From: Ectobius pallidus
Taxonomy: Eukaryota; Arthropoda; Insecta; Blattodea; Ectobiidae
NCBI GenBank assembly: GCA_964059195.1
Contig: CAXKWD010000005.1
Location: 139,153,686 to 139,217,685 of the forward strand
Direction of reading: 5' to 3'
DNA: 64,000 nucleotides
In this document: one piece after another, positions 33,914-45,140 of the stretch
How positions within the stretch are numbered: position 1 is the first letter of the stretch
How the letters are laid out: every line of letters starts with the position of its first letter
Translations under genes and position numbers: made by a program
Notes under the pieces: model-generated
Database searches by the model: none
Told to the model about the DNA's origin: nothing
What the model saw: only the letters and a program-made list of their open reading frames with translations

Positions 33914-34965
33914 AAAATTCTGATCAGTTGGGTTAAATTGATATGTTTCACTATTTCTCTACAATTCGCTTGACTCGGTTTTAATAAGCACTCAAACTTT
34001 AACAGTACTAATTAATTCTTGAGCTTATTAACTAGCATATTATTTGCATTATGGTGAATTGCTACGTTAAATTAATTACTGTAGATTTTTAAAAATGTTA
34101 TTAAAGTTATATTATTTATTTATTTACTGGATTTATCGAGTGCGTGTGTACTTGTGTGTACGGGTACATATGAATACAAAGTATATTAGAATAATAAAGT
34201 GTATAATACATACGTATATGTATATAAGCATCATTCGATTGTAAGATTATGTAGAGTGTTACAGGTATGAATTCTACTACTTGGATGTTAACTACTGCCT
34301 GTAGTTGAGGTACATGGGGTAGAAGTTCAATTTACGCAACTAAAATGTATTAGGACACAAACAATATTGTAATAATGCTAAAAGTTATAGGATTTGCAGA
34401 ATTTTTAAAAGCAACAGAAATTTATTCACAATCTATCCCACACCTCTTTCTAAGTTACTCCCTAAGTTCATAATAAAAATGTTCTGTTTCAAGAGCGCTT
34501 GGCTGAATGGATTGCACTTCATAATGAGCTGTAAAACCCCACCTCCGTTCTGCTCTCAGGTGGCCTTCTCAGATATCAGGTCATTCTATTTTCTAGAACG
34601 CATCATACCTTGAGAAGAAGATAATGCCTTTGAAAAACACCGAGGTCTTGCTTCATTTTGCTTGATAAATAGGCTTATGTTTGATAAGGCATTATGTTAC
34701 AGAAGTCTGGCAATTGAAAAGTTAAAACTGTAACTTGTATAGGTGAAGGATTTGTCCGAAGAGAAATTAAGGAGAACCAAGGCATTTTTGGAGGAGGAGG
34801 ATGAGAAACGAGGAAAAGGAGAAAATGAAGGATTCCTGACATAGGTGGGAAGAGCTTGAGAAAGTCTAGTAAGTTGTGTAATTTATTGTAGCTCGAATGA
34901 ATGAAATGTTTAGGATTTTAATGTCTTATTAGTTACCGGTACCTTTCCGTTATATTATTATAAGT
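33911..34965. other. No gene seen, possible SINE at 34490
   Basis: GAGCGCTTGGCTGAATGGAT at about 34492 looks like an A box, but no B box is convincing. The rest is AT-rich. Confidence 0.35.
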
Positions 34966-34974
34966 AGGGGGCGG

Positions 34975-35412
34975 ATTTCTATGACATGTCATATTTTTCC
35001 CCTTTGCATTATTTCAGGTTTCCGACTAAATTAAACCCGATTCCAAGCATCCTGGTGAAAATGGAACGGCTTTTATTGTGCCTATAACTGCATATTTCGG
35101 AAATTTTCAACTATCGTAGCATATTTAGGTCATATTTTGGCATATTTGTGTGCATATTAAAGAAATTTTGAAGTTTCATATCATATTTTGTAAATTTTGC
35201 ATTATAAAGATAGTTTTTGAGAATTTACAGATATTTTAAATAATTATCACTATATTTTAATAAAATGTATTGTAATGAAACTTAAAAAAAATATACACAA
35301 TGTGTAAGTGGTAAAGTCATATTTTAAATTTTATTGGTCATATTTTAATATTTTTTAAGTCATAAATGCATGCATATATCCTATTTTTTAGATCATAGAA
35401 ATCCGCCCCCTA
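34975..35412. mobile_element. Non-autonomous hAT element, 438 bp
   Basis: TAGGGGGCGGATTTCTATGA at the left is mirrored by TCATAGAAATCCGCCCCCTA at the right, a perfect 20-base inverted repeat. The flanks are ATTATAAG (34967-34974) and ATTACAAG (35413-35420), an 8-base duplication with one change. The interior repeats CATATTTT-type words and has no frame. Confidence 0.9.
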
Positions 35413-35420
35413 ATTACAAG

Positions 35421-35824
35421 TAATATATATTTTATCTATACCACTGGTATTAATAATAATTCAAGGTACCTACCTATATTTAGCGGTCTCCCTAACGAAT
35501 TAAATACTGGTAGTGGTTTCACGCTGAGAAACTTTCAAGTGATATGGCAAGTATATACCAAAGTGCTCTTTGTACAAACTTGAGAAGTGCTCTTGAGAGA
35601 TTAAGCCGGTTAAAGTAGTTGCGGAACGTTTTAAGTCTACTCCATACAAGGATATACTGAAAGGGGTGTACAACCATACAATTGCAAGTTATGGTTTTAT
35701 TTGTTGAGAAAGAATAAACGAGCATCAGATGAACTAAGATTATATTTTAATTAAGTAGAAAATAATACTTTTTTAAACTATTCATTATAATTAATTTATA
35801 TAGGTCCACACTATTATATAGAAA
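35421..35824. other. No gene seen
   Basis: The minus-strand opening at 35519-35725 has no motif. The stretch is otherwise AT-rich. Confidence 0.4.
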
Positions 35825-36110
35825 GTCGGCCACGGTGCTGTGGAGGTAGGGTGCCCTCTGCTAGATCCGAGGGTCACAGGTTGAAGTCCGGCCGCGGTCT
35901 TTAGATTTTTCAGGACATAAAAATCCTGGATATGGAGTCCTCCGGGAGGGATTTTAAGCTGGCCGGCCAAGCCTCAATTAGTGCCTCCAGAACAAAATTC
36001 CTCGGCCCTCTCATGCCCAATTATTACCATAGTTTCCTGCGATGGTTGTGTGGCGGTGAGCTCATCATCTGTCCCTCTGCACTCTCTCGGAAAATAAGCG
36101 TGGCCAAATT
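35825..36110 (+). repeat. tRNA-derived SINE, copy 1 of 2
   Basis: GTCGGCCACGGTG start, A-box-like TGTGGAGGTAGGGTG, B-box-like CAGGTTGAAGTCCGGCCGCG, then CAGGACATAAAAATCCTGG, GGAGTCCTCCGGGAGGGA and CTCTCGGAAAATAAGCGTGG. These match 43917-44257 in order. The 3' tail is missing, and a mariner relic follows. Confidence 0.85.
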
Positions 36111-36139
36111 AGTCTATTCACCATATTGGAAGTCCTATA

Positions 36140-36488
36140 CCTACATGTCTCATGCAGAAGTTCGACTGGGAAGTGTTTAAACATTCACCCTACAGCCCAT
36201 TCCTCGATCCCAGTGATTTCCATCTTTTCCTACACCTCAAGAAATGATAGAGAATGACAGACAGGCGGAGGTGGTTGTCACACAGTGGTTCAAATCCCAT
36301 GCGCCTCACTTCTCCGACACAGGTATTCAAATGTTACTCTCACGGAATGAAAAAGTCTCAATTCCAGTGGCGAATACGTTGAAAAATAGCTGAACACTTT
36401 CTGTATCTGTTACAATAAACATTTCAATGAAATTGTGTTTTGTTTCTGTAAACGGCCTCAGGGAAATTTACTTTATGGACGGCCCTCG
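36140..36488 (+). pseudogene. mariner transposase C-terminal relic with 3' terminal repeat
   Basis: The frame from 36140 reads PTCLMQKFDWEVFKHSPYSP then FLDPSDFHLFLHLKK. The YSP...PSDFHLF block is the hallmark around the third catalytic Asp of mariner DD34D transposases. TGA interrupts it at about 36247. A shifted frame from 36250 continues ENDRQAEVVVTQWFKSHAPH and FSDTGIQMLLSRNEKV to TGA at 36391-36393, matching the mariner C-terminus. Near 36464-36488 TTACTTTATGGACGGCCCTC ends in CG before TA, which looks like a mariner inverted terminus. The N-terminal half is missing. It is dead. Confidence 0.8.
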
Positions 36489-36888
36489 TAGATATCACAG
36501 ACAAGGGCGAAACAATATTAGATAAATCAATGAATGTTAAAATTACTAACGCTATTTATTATTACTACGTTAAATGTCAAAGCTCCACATACACACTCGC
36601 GTAACAACTAATTGAAGATATCTGCTATTATCCGGATTCTGTACACGTCTGCCTCCGATAACTCGCAGTCAATTAATTAACTCCACGACAGGGCGTCACT
36701 TGGACGTAGTGAGCATGCAGAAGCAATCCACATGACCTTGTGCAGAATTTAGATAGGCGTCTTCCACAACAGTAGGCAATAATATATACCAGTTCATATA
36801 AAGAGATCTATGGTTGAGTGAGGGCAAGAGAAAAAGAGTGAAAGAGCAAAAAGATAGAGAATTGATTAGAAGGAATGTGAGTGATAAA

Positions 36889-36960
36889 TAGGGTTCGGAT
36901 GTTTATGACATGTCATATTTTTGTCCTGACCTCCATTCTCGCCGAAAACACAAATTAAAC
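36889..36960 (+). mobile_element. Single hAT end (family of 14991)
   Basis: TAGGGTTCGGATGTTTATGA with CATGTCATATTTTTGTCCTG closely matches the 14991 element terminus. No partner end lies downstream, so this is a truncated copy. Its terminus resembles that element's right terminus most. Confidence 0.7.
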
Positions 36961-37023
36961 ATAAATTGCACATTTGTTGGTCGAGGGCTCCGGGGGCGGT
37001 AGAGGGCCAACAATATATAAGGT

Positions 37024-37048
37024 GTATATATATATATATATATATATA
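37024..37048 (+). repeat. (TA)n microsatellite
   Basis: About 12 TA units. Confidence 0.9.
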
Positions 37049-37049
37049 A

Positions 37050-37894
37050 AACACTGTAGTGGAGACAATTTTCGCAGCATTAGCATTACAGGAGAAACAT
37101 AGCAAAACACAGGCAAATTTTCGTGCTTTTGACTATATATAAACATAACTTGGGCTTTTAGTGATTTGCAATATTTTAAACTGTAGTTTTGTAAATATTT
37201 ACAATTTTAATACCTTAATTTGACGGCACACCGGAAGGTATTGCCATAAGTGACAAGAAAATCCTTATTGTTAGGCAGTAATAAATAACATTTTAACTTA
37301 TGGTTAGACTTCCATATGTTTGAATGAGGGTGTAAGATGGCTCGATACAAATTCACTTTCTCTGGATAAAATGTCCTCATCTGAATCACTCGTACGTTTT
37401 CGATGATTTCGAAAGTACTGATTTTCTTGCCTATTTTAAGCCAACTGAGGTGTGAACTGTAAAGTGAGTTTATAAAGCCAGATAATGCAAACATTTCTGT
37501 GCAAACTGCAGTAAGGTAATCCAGACAATATGCCGCCTTCTGGATTTGTTTGTCTCACGAAGTTGTGCAGAATAATTTCACAATGTCTACCCTTTTTTAT
37601 GCTGACTATTCTATTCATACGACGCGTATTTGGTATTGACCAATAATGTTTAGCAATGCCTCGGATTTCGTCCAATCACAGTCGTTTGTCTTACAATATG
37701 CTTGGTAAGAATACAAGGATGCTATTTTATTTTATGAAGTATCAGCTCTTTATGGAAAATGTAAGGTATCAAAATGCAGTAACTAATACGTCATATGCTG
37801 CCAGAGAATAGAATTAAAACATATTATTTTAATATTACTTATTCGGAAAATTAAATAATATAAATGTGCATTGAGTAAAAAACAAAATTTAAAT
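37050..37894. other. No gene seen
   Basis: Minus-strand openings at 37207-37494 and 37436-37675 overlap each other and show no domain. I treat them as chance. Confidence 0.4.
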
Positions 37895-38165
37895 TCAGTT
37901 AAAGTTTCAGTTAAAAGTTTAAAGTTACAGTTAAAGTTTAAATTTATAGTTAAAGTTTACAGTTACAGTTAAAGTTTACAGTTACAGTTAAAGTTTAAAG
38001 TTACAGTAAAAGTTTACAGTTACAGTAAAAGTTTACAGTTACCGTTAAAGTTTACAGTTACAGTTACCGTTAAAGTTTACAGTTACAGTTACCGTTAAAG
38101 TTACCGTTAAAGTTTACATTTACAGTTACCGTTAAAGTTTACATTTACAGTTAAAGTTTAAATTC
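37895..38165 (+). repeat. Minisatellite of GTTAAA/GTTTAC/GTTACA/GTTACC units
   Basis: Hexamer-like words are arranged in a 19-base higher unit (GTTAAAGTTTACAGTTACA), and a 25-base form gains one GTTACC word. GTTACC units are confined to the right half. Confidence 0.9.
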
Positions 38166-39615
38166 CTTAAAGTTACGTTGAACCAACAATAGAGCTTTAA
38201 CAGACTCAATATTGCCAATCTGTTTCGTTCATTTATCCACTGAGATGCAATTAATGAAAACACTATCTCAGCCATTAGCGTTGTGGCCTGGTAGACAAAC
38301 AAAATTCAGCACATTTAACAATTCTGAATGACATTTTTTTATAACTTACAGGAAGAATGTAATGATACTGAATACATATACCGAAAAGAACGTAGCCTAT
38401 GTTGGGTTAGTGAAATGGTACACATTACAAACTAAGTCAACTATTACAAAAAAGACAGACAATTTGGAAGGCTAAAAATTTGTTCGTGGACAGAGGTCAA
38501 ATGCATAAAAAGAGGGCATATCATCGAAAAAGAGGACGTCTGGTCACCTTATAGTGAACCTATAGTAGTGTGTATGAATTCGAGTCTGTTTAACAAGTTT
38601 TATATGTTTGTCTTAGTGTGTAGTTGACTATGTCGCCTTAAAATACAATAATTTTGTACATGAATTGTAAATTTTCTTTGAGGTCCAATTTAATTTCCCC
38701 TCGATATAAACTTTTCATAACAAGGGCAAACCTTTTCCCCTTCAGGGCGCGTTATCGAGCCCTGACTGTAATTTTATAACATATAATTATATCAACGGAG
38801 AACTAACCATAATTCTCAGTACAGCATGCAAAATAAAACTGTAAATAAGAGGAAATCATGAAACTTCACTCACACATGACTGGAAACTGACAAGAGATCA
38901 TTTGCGGCCGTTGTTGATCCAATTAGAGATATTATATGGGACGTATTCATAAACCCAGCCAGCGTACATGTGAGCTGAATCAGGTACTGTAATTGTATGA
39001 AGATTCGCTCTGCTGAAATTGTTTGTCCGGATGTGTACTATGCAACTCTCTAACTAATTTAATCAATATAGTTTCCACCCCTCTTGTTAATATCACATCT
39101 AAGTATATCCGGTCCTGGATAAAATTTAATCAACCCTTAATTAATTCTATATATAGGCATTATCTTCATAAGCTAATAGTTTACTTGGCTCCAAAATGAC
39201 CGTACTCTAATGGTGCAAAAATAGAAGATCGGAAAGGTTATGTTGGTAAATTACTCAACATAGCATACCATCAATTAAATTTATTTTCCACATTATACGT
39301 AGCATGGAGAGAATACACTAGTGAAAGCAAAATATAAATTCAGAAAACACTGAAACCGAAAAAAACCGAAAACATTTTAGGGAATGTCTATCTATCCGTC
39401 TGTTTACCTGCCTATCCGTCTCCATCTGCTCGTCTGTGCACACCTAAATTAAGCTATTGATATCCTTTTCATCCTCTTCTGTTGCATAGGCAATTAAGAC
39501 AAGGACAATGGATAGATTGAATTTTTTTTTTGTCGATACGGCAGATATCTACTTTACGTGTATTTGGCTGACAGAATATGTTTTAACACACTGTAAAACG
39601 GACTAGGATTTTCTT
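38166..39615. other. No gene seen
   Basis: Near 38535 GAGGACGTCTGGTCACCTTA resembles a hAT-type right end, but no left end was found. The rest is AT-rich. Confidence 0.35.
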
Positions 39616-39618
39616 ATA

Positions 39619-39720
39619 GCAGTGGTTCCCAACCTTTTTCAGCTGACGCCCCCCTTCGAATATCATGAAATCTTCATGCCCCCTTTGATAGTGGCGGGGA
39701 GAAGAAGGCCTAAAACGTGA
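39619..39720 (+). mobile_element. hAT left-end fragment
   Basis: CAGTGGTTCCCAACCTTTTT is a typical hAT terminus. The complementary right end is not seen in the following kilobases, so the element is incomplete. Confidence 0.5.
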
Positions 39721-40624
39721 TTGTCAGTACTTTTGTACTTTAAAAGACCTCTATAATACTTGTAAAAATGAAATTAATATTGCTCACCTCTTTTATTATT
39801 CTTATTTATCCTTTGATACTTTTGCTCTCTCACACACACACATATAAAACATGAAAATGCATATCTAATTATTGTGAATTTTAATTGAGTCTCAGTACAG
39901 TTCATAAAAGAAGTTAAATGTAGAAACAGAAATGTCCAATGTAGAGTTAAAAACTGAATATTAGTGAGATGATCGGCACTGTTTTGCTTTCACCAGCTCT
40001 GAGATATTAGGTTTTATGTTTGACAGAGCACAACGCAGATCACTCGTGTCCCGTATTTGGATTTCCAAATTATTATAAAAGTGTTGAGGACAAGATATGA
40101 CTATTTAATATGACAGGGAAAATATAGTTACAATTTATAAGATTATAAAATGTATATTCACACTGTTCTGTTATTCTTGTTAATTATGGTATGTGTCTAG
40201 TGTATTTGTTTGGTTAAAGTTACCCGATTAAGAATTCTTGTCGACCGACAGGGCAACAACACTAAATCAAAATATGAATTTCAAATTGTTCCACACCCTC
40301 CTAAGAAGAGCTTTAGGCCCCCAGTACATATAATTTCCTATAAAACAACAGTAACCTTATTTTATCAATCTAGGTTGCTTTATTCTATATTCTGTTTCAT
40401 ATTCTTGAACTATCTCTGTTAATTATGTTGACTGGCTAATCCATTGTCAGTAAAGCTTAATCTCGGATAGTACTGGAAAACCATGATGCTTCAGTTGATG
40501 AAATGCTAAATAAATATCTCAGTTTTTCGGTCTGAAACCCAAGATAAAATTTTATTATCGGCGTTGATGAACGCTGTCCTTAATATGTGTACCCGTATTT
40601 TTGTGATTGTGATTGCTGTTGTAG
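39721..40624. other. Intron or upstream sequence of the cyclase gene
   Basis: No additional exon was recognised. The polypyrimidine-like tract TTTTTGTGATTGTGATTGCT and TGTAG end at 40624, giving the acceptor of the first seen exon. Confidence 0.45.
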
Positions 40625-40790
40625 TTATCCAACATGCTCTGGTGATTTGGCACCGGGCCTGGCAGCTGACATGCACTTCAAGCACAAAGTGATCGCCTTT
40701 ATCGGACCTGCTTGTGCCTTCGCATTGGAACCAGTTGCTCGCCTCGCTGCCTATTGGAATAGGCCTATCATCACGGGCATGGGAGATCAG
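40625..40790 (+). CDS. Receptor guanylate cyclase, ligand-binding domain exon A
   Basis: This exon encodes YPTCSGDLAPGLAADMHFKH followed by KVIAFIGPACAFALEPVARL and AAYWNRPIITGMGDQ (55 residues). The GPAC, PVARLAAYWN and PIITGMGDQ blocks match the ANF-receptor/type I periplasmic-binding fold in the extracellular half of receptor guanylate cyclases, nearest to the gcy-28 or natriuretic-peptide-receptor group. Such proteins bind a ligand outside the cell and make cGMP inside. The acceptor is TTGTAG at 40619-40624, and the first base completes a codon split in the previous exon. The donor is CAG|GTGAGA at 40790/40791, leaving phase 0. G+C content rises sharply over the exon. The preceding exons were not found. 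Family assignment is strong, subfamily tentative. Confidence 0.87.
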
Positions 40791-43771
40791 GTGAGAACCA
40801 GTCCTGAGAATTATCCTAGCAATATAGCAACATTTAGTCAAACTTGACATAAAGCTTTCAAACTAAAATCAGATTTAGAAAAGCAAGTAGGGATGTGAGT
40901 TTTGGGTACGATCAAACGAATTTGTTCAATGAAAAGAGCCGTAATAAGTCACTTTTCATATCAAAGGATCGGTTTGCCTTCATCCCAACTAGCCTTCATG
41001 AAAAAGGCCACAGTATTGTGGAGAGGTAGATAGACCATAAATCTATGAACAGAAACCATTTATGTTGTCATTAGTCCTTTCAGGGGTGTTACCGGGAATT
41101 TTATTAAGGGGGAGGGAAAACTCAACGTAATTTCAGACACAATGCTTCTTATTTATTAGGCTAAATTATACAGTCAAGTAGGATAATAAGAATTAATTTA
41201 CTATCGTGGTTTTACGACAATAACTTGGTGTAAATGGAGTCATCTCCATTAATATCAATTGATATAAAATGATGAGAAATAGATTAATATTAATTAAATA
41301 CGGCAGATAATAACTTTTGAACTAACCAAGCAATATTATTATAAATTACATGATAAAAATCAGGAAAAATTAACAAATAATATTACATAAATATGAAATT
41401 AATATCATCAATACTTTAGCTGATATTAATTATTTTATAGTAAAGAATAAAATACACTAGGACTCAATAGAAGTTAGCAGACGGAATACTCAGAAATATA
41501 CAATGCAGCCGGAGTGAAATGTATAGCAACTCTGTGGGAGATAGGTGCCAGGTATTGTCAGAAATGTACGAGGCTATTCAGTCAAAATGTAGTAGAAAGG
41601 AAAGATTATGAGCTGAATAGGCACTTCACGAGAATGTACAGTGAAAGTTGCAAGGTCCAAGAACTAGACAGTAATTCGGAGAATCGCATGATGGGAGAAA
41701 CAGAAAAGCATCACTCCCAAGCTAAAAACCACGCTAATCGAAACAACCAATAGAATTTAAGTTTAGGATAGAAAAAACTGAATTTAGCTGTAACAGTGCA
41801 TATGATTGGTTTTGTGTAACTATGGTAAGGAGGGGAAATTGAGAGGAGGCTAAGATCATGGCTTTTACGAAACTACACTTGTGTCCAGGACTCCGTGAGG
41901 GAGACTTGTGACTTGTGTACGAAGGACTCGAGGAGGCAGGTCATATCCCTGCATTTCTCCTCGAATTACACATAAGTCGTATTGACATTGTGGTCAATCC
42001 GACTGTATCTATATAAATAACTTCACTAAATTACCGAAGTGTAAATTCTATTATACATTTATTCTTGCAGTAAGAGCTTATTATAGCTACTTACTAAAAT
42101 AAATTCAGTGAGTGTGCCAAGTAAGTACTGTTGTGACATTGACGTCACCATCATTACAAGATTACGTGGATATTGAGTGTCACTACTAGGAAGTATTTAC
42201 GTACGAGTTGCAAAGGCCAAGATTAGACTCCCTTCAATATCCCATCATAAAATTAATAAATTCACGAAGTAACATTTATACATTTGAACCTTGATTGGAA
42301 TACTAAATAAACTTACAGTGTTTGATAAATAGTTAATTATTGATAAACAGTAAATATAGAACCTCCACACCCAATTTTATGCCCTGAGGTAAGATAGAGA
42401 AAATCGTAGCAACTCCGACTGAGCAACCCGAGGTTCCACCAGGCTGAAGAAGACAACATTCGCAGTGAGTACAATATTGTGGGGGTGGACCACAAACCGA
42501 TTGCAGCATACTGGGAGAACTCATACAACGAGGGCTTGTAGTGTGAAGTACTGCATCAAACTTAAATAAGTGTACTGTGAGCTAATTCCTAACTGAAGTT
42601 AACCCACATTCGAGTGGTACGATTGATATTTTATTATGATCGACTGAAAATCAATTTCGGACCTCAATTTCAAATGATTAGCATAAATACATTAATATTC
42701 ACGTATTTTTCCGGCCAGTCATTTTTGAACCCCAGCTGAATTCGATGAGGCTGCAAAGATTTTGAATTGACAGATGTTCTTTTGAGCACCAGCCTTGGTG
42801 ACGGATTATTATAAGTACACCGAGGCAGTTACAATTATAATAAGTTAATACTTGCTAAATTCATTATAAAATGTTTATATTTTCTATTCTCCATGCAACA
42901 ACTGCAGATTGACAGACAAAGAGTACCAATAAATCAAACTAATCCATAAGGCATTTCAGATTAGGGCAGTTGCCCTCCCATGCGTACGCCCTTGCCTTTA
43001 TCTATACAAAAATTGACTCAGTATGTATGAATCAAGGATCTATTGAAATGTTTTTCCACTACGGTTTAAATACATTTGGTTAACAAACGTTATTTAAAAC
43101 ATTTTATTAAAACTTGATTGTTAAAAGTCAAAAGGGCTGTTCCGTTTCATCATCTCTATTTTGATTACCTAAGACACCCAAGGATTAGAGTCAGGTTCAT
43201 AACAATAAATAAAACAAAGACAGGCGTTGGCGACTGTTATCTTAAAAGATTTGTTGTCGTGTAGACCTACTGTGTTGATCGAAATCTCATGGACGGTTCA
43301 TCTCGGGACGATGGACACCGGTGCGAAACTTTTTATAAGACTGGAATGAATCAATCAATTTTCCTGTTTAGGCCTAATGCGCATTGTTCTAATAAAATAT
43401 GAAAGTATTATTTTACATTCATTACGAGAAATTCATTCTGATAATACTGCTACATAACTGAACAACTTTCTTTATCAAAACCTCACCAGTACCCCTGCAA
43501 AGTACAATCTGTAATGATAGAGATTTTATAACGACGTGATTTATGCATTAACGAATGTGTAGTTACTCTTTTGTTTGTTAAAATTAATCCAAACATCTGT
43601 AAATTGAGACCCTGATTGGTCCGGATGACTAGGAATAATTTTCTTTCACCCACTGCAAGCACAATCCAGCCTTAGAATTGCAAGATTTGAAATAAAACCC
43701 GCCTTTTTCCTGGAACACCTTAAATAAGGTAATGCTATCGACCGACTAAGTCTTTCTTCTTTTATCCACAG
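40791..43771 (+). other. Intron A-B of the cyclase gene (2,981 bp)
   Basis: It begins GTGAGA and ends TTTATCCACAG. It contains AT-rich sequence with two unexplained open stretches (41479-41753 and 42412-42540). No repeat in it is clearly delimited. Confidence 0.7.
41479..41753 (+). CDS. Hypothetical open frame inside the first intron
   Basis: About 91 codons are open, ending TAG. The segment ARYCQKCTRLFSQNVVERKD has a Cys-x2-Cys pair and is followed by histidines, slightly zinc-finger-like. The C-terminal part is charged and Asn/His-rich. Its G+C content is a little above the flanks. An AG precedes the open stretch, but there is no clear donor and no known family. It may be an old transposon or pseudogene fragment, or chance. 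Confidence 0.2.
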
Positions 43772-43846
43772 CCTCCATCTGAAGCCGAGCTCTCTGTATC
43801 GTCTGGGATTCTGGGTCGCCTACACAAATGGAAAAACGATACATCG
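43772..43846 (+). CDS. Receptor guanylate cyclase, ligand-binding domain exon B
   Basis: The exon encodes 25 residues, PPSEAELSVSSGILGRLHKW and KNDTS. The acceptor is TTTATCCACAG at 43771 and the donor TCG|GTAAGC at 43846/43847. Both junctions are phase 0, so it follows exon A's phase-0 donor and is a multiple of three. It continues the ANF-receptor domain after the GMGDQ block. NDT is a potential N-glycosylation sequon. Being small and phase 0-0, it could be skipped without breaking the frame, although nothing here shows that it is. Confidence 0.72.
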
Positions 43847-43916
43847 GTAAGCGTTTTACAAATAGACCTATAACGTAATAACATAGCCTAGTATTAAGTG
43901 AACATTATTACCAAAA

Positions 43917-44257
43917 GTCGGCCGCGGTGGTCTGGAGGTAGCGTGCCCGCCTCTAGATCCGAAGGTCGCGGGATCAAACCCGGCCGCGGTCGATGGGGTT
44001 TTCAGGACGTAAAAATCCTGGGTACGGAGTCCTCCGGGAGGGACTATAAGCTGGGAGGCCAGTGTCGTAGATTTATGAACTCCAAGCCTAAATTAGAGCC
44101 TCTGGACAACATTTCTCGGCCCTTTCACGATGGGCTTACCACCTGTCCCTCTTCCCTCTCTCGGAAAATAAGCGTAACAAAATTCATATAGGTAACAGAA
44201 ACCTCCACTTGGAGGCCCCAACATAGGGGGCTATAGGGTTTCAGACAGACAGACAGA
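43917..44257 (+). mobile_element. Complete tRNA-derived SINE with 10-bp target duplication
   Basis: It starts GTCGGCCGCGGTGGTCTGGA, with A-box-like TGGTCTGGAGGTAGCG and B-box-like CGCGGGATCAAACCCGGCC. The body includes CAGGACGTAAAAATCCTGGG and CTCTCGGAAAATAAGCG, and the tail is a short CAGACAGACAGACAG repeat. ATTACCAAAA flanks it at 43907-43916 and 44258-44267, a perfect target duplication. At 341 bp it appears full length. The copy at 35825-36110 belongs to the same family. Confidence 0.9.
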
Positions 44258-44378
44258 TTACCAAAAACTGTAATAATTCAATATACATATTTGTATTCCT
44301 GAAAGTTAATCAAACGCATAATCCGGTAATCCAGTCAGTACATAGACTACACAACAAAAATTAAACATTAAAATTAAA

Positions 44379-44385
<7 letters not shown>

Positions 44386-44414
<29 letters not shown>
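44386..44414 (+). repeat. Poly(A) run of about 29
   Basis: An uninterrupted A run with no recognisable retroposon body upstream. Confidence 0.85.
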
Positions 44415-44416
<2 letters not shown>

Positions 44417-44995
44417 AATTACGTTTAAGCCAAATATGTATGATTGCAAATCTAGTTTCATTTACAAAAAATTGCCTAAAAAGTTTAAAATATTTATAAT
44501 ATAGTCAATCTTTGAAATTGCAAGAAAATAATTTATATATTTTTCAATTTAAAACATATGCAAAATTATATTCAATTATGTACATACAAAATATGTATTA
44601 CCGGTTTATCAAAAACAATATTTTTAGAACAGAAAAACATTTTATTGCCTTATTTCTAATTTACATTGAGAACCTAAAAATCAATCCATCATGATTTTCA
44701 TTGTTTCAAGTTTTATTCTTTTAAATTCAATTGGCGTAAAGTTTATTTTACAAATATTTCCCTGGATTTTCTCTTTGCATCGGAGAGCTGTTTCGCGATC
44801 TTTGTAGTACCACAGCGCCCTAGAGTCTTCAGATTCAATATTTTGTTATATAATACAATTTATAAAAATATTGTTTAAAACATTTTCCCAACAAAATTTG
44901 CCGCTCTTTCTAGTCTGCCCATTTATACATCAGGTCTAATTCCTCATATGTAATTTATTTTTTCTGTACGTGTGGTATTGTATTTTTACTAAAGT
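44415..44995. other. No gene seen
   Basis: AT-rich intronic sequence. The opening at 44512-44694 is compositionally biased, with no motif. Confidence 0.4.
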
Positions 44996-44997
44996 CT

Positions 44998-45140
44998 GAC
45001 CGTTCTAAGAAGGAAATCTGAAGTAAAGAAAAACCAGTGCATCAGTCTCACTCTATCGCATTATTCGTATGGCTTAAGAGTGAGACGGACATGGTGGTTT
45101 TTGTTTACTTCATGTTTCTTCCTTAGTCCGTCTCGGGTAT
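44998..45140. repeat. Imperfect palindrome (foldback element)
   Basis: AAGGAAATCTGAAGTAAAGA plus AAAACCAGTG and AGTCTCACTCT are mirrored on the other side of a centre near 45067 by AGAGTGAGACGGAC, GGTGGTTTTTG and TTTACTTCATGTTTCTTCCTT. Arms are about 60 bases with scattered mismatches. The outer GACCGTTCTAAGAAGG pairs loosely with CCTTAGTCCGTC. Confidence 0.7.

Noticed and set aside
34490..34640. Additional SINE
   Set aside because: A-box-like start only. No B box at the right distance and no second copy in the window.
38495..38560. hAT right end (GAGGACGTCTGGTCACC)
   Set aside because: The phrase resembles a hAT terminus, but no left end or duplication was found, so no element is called.
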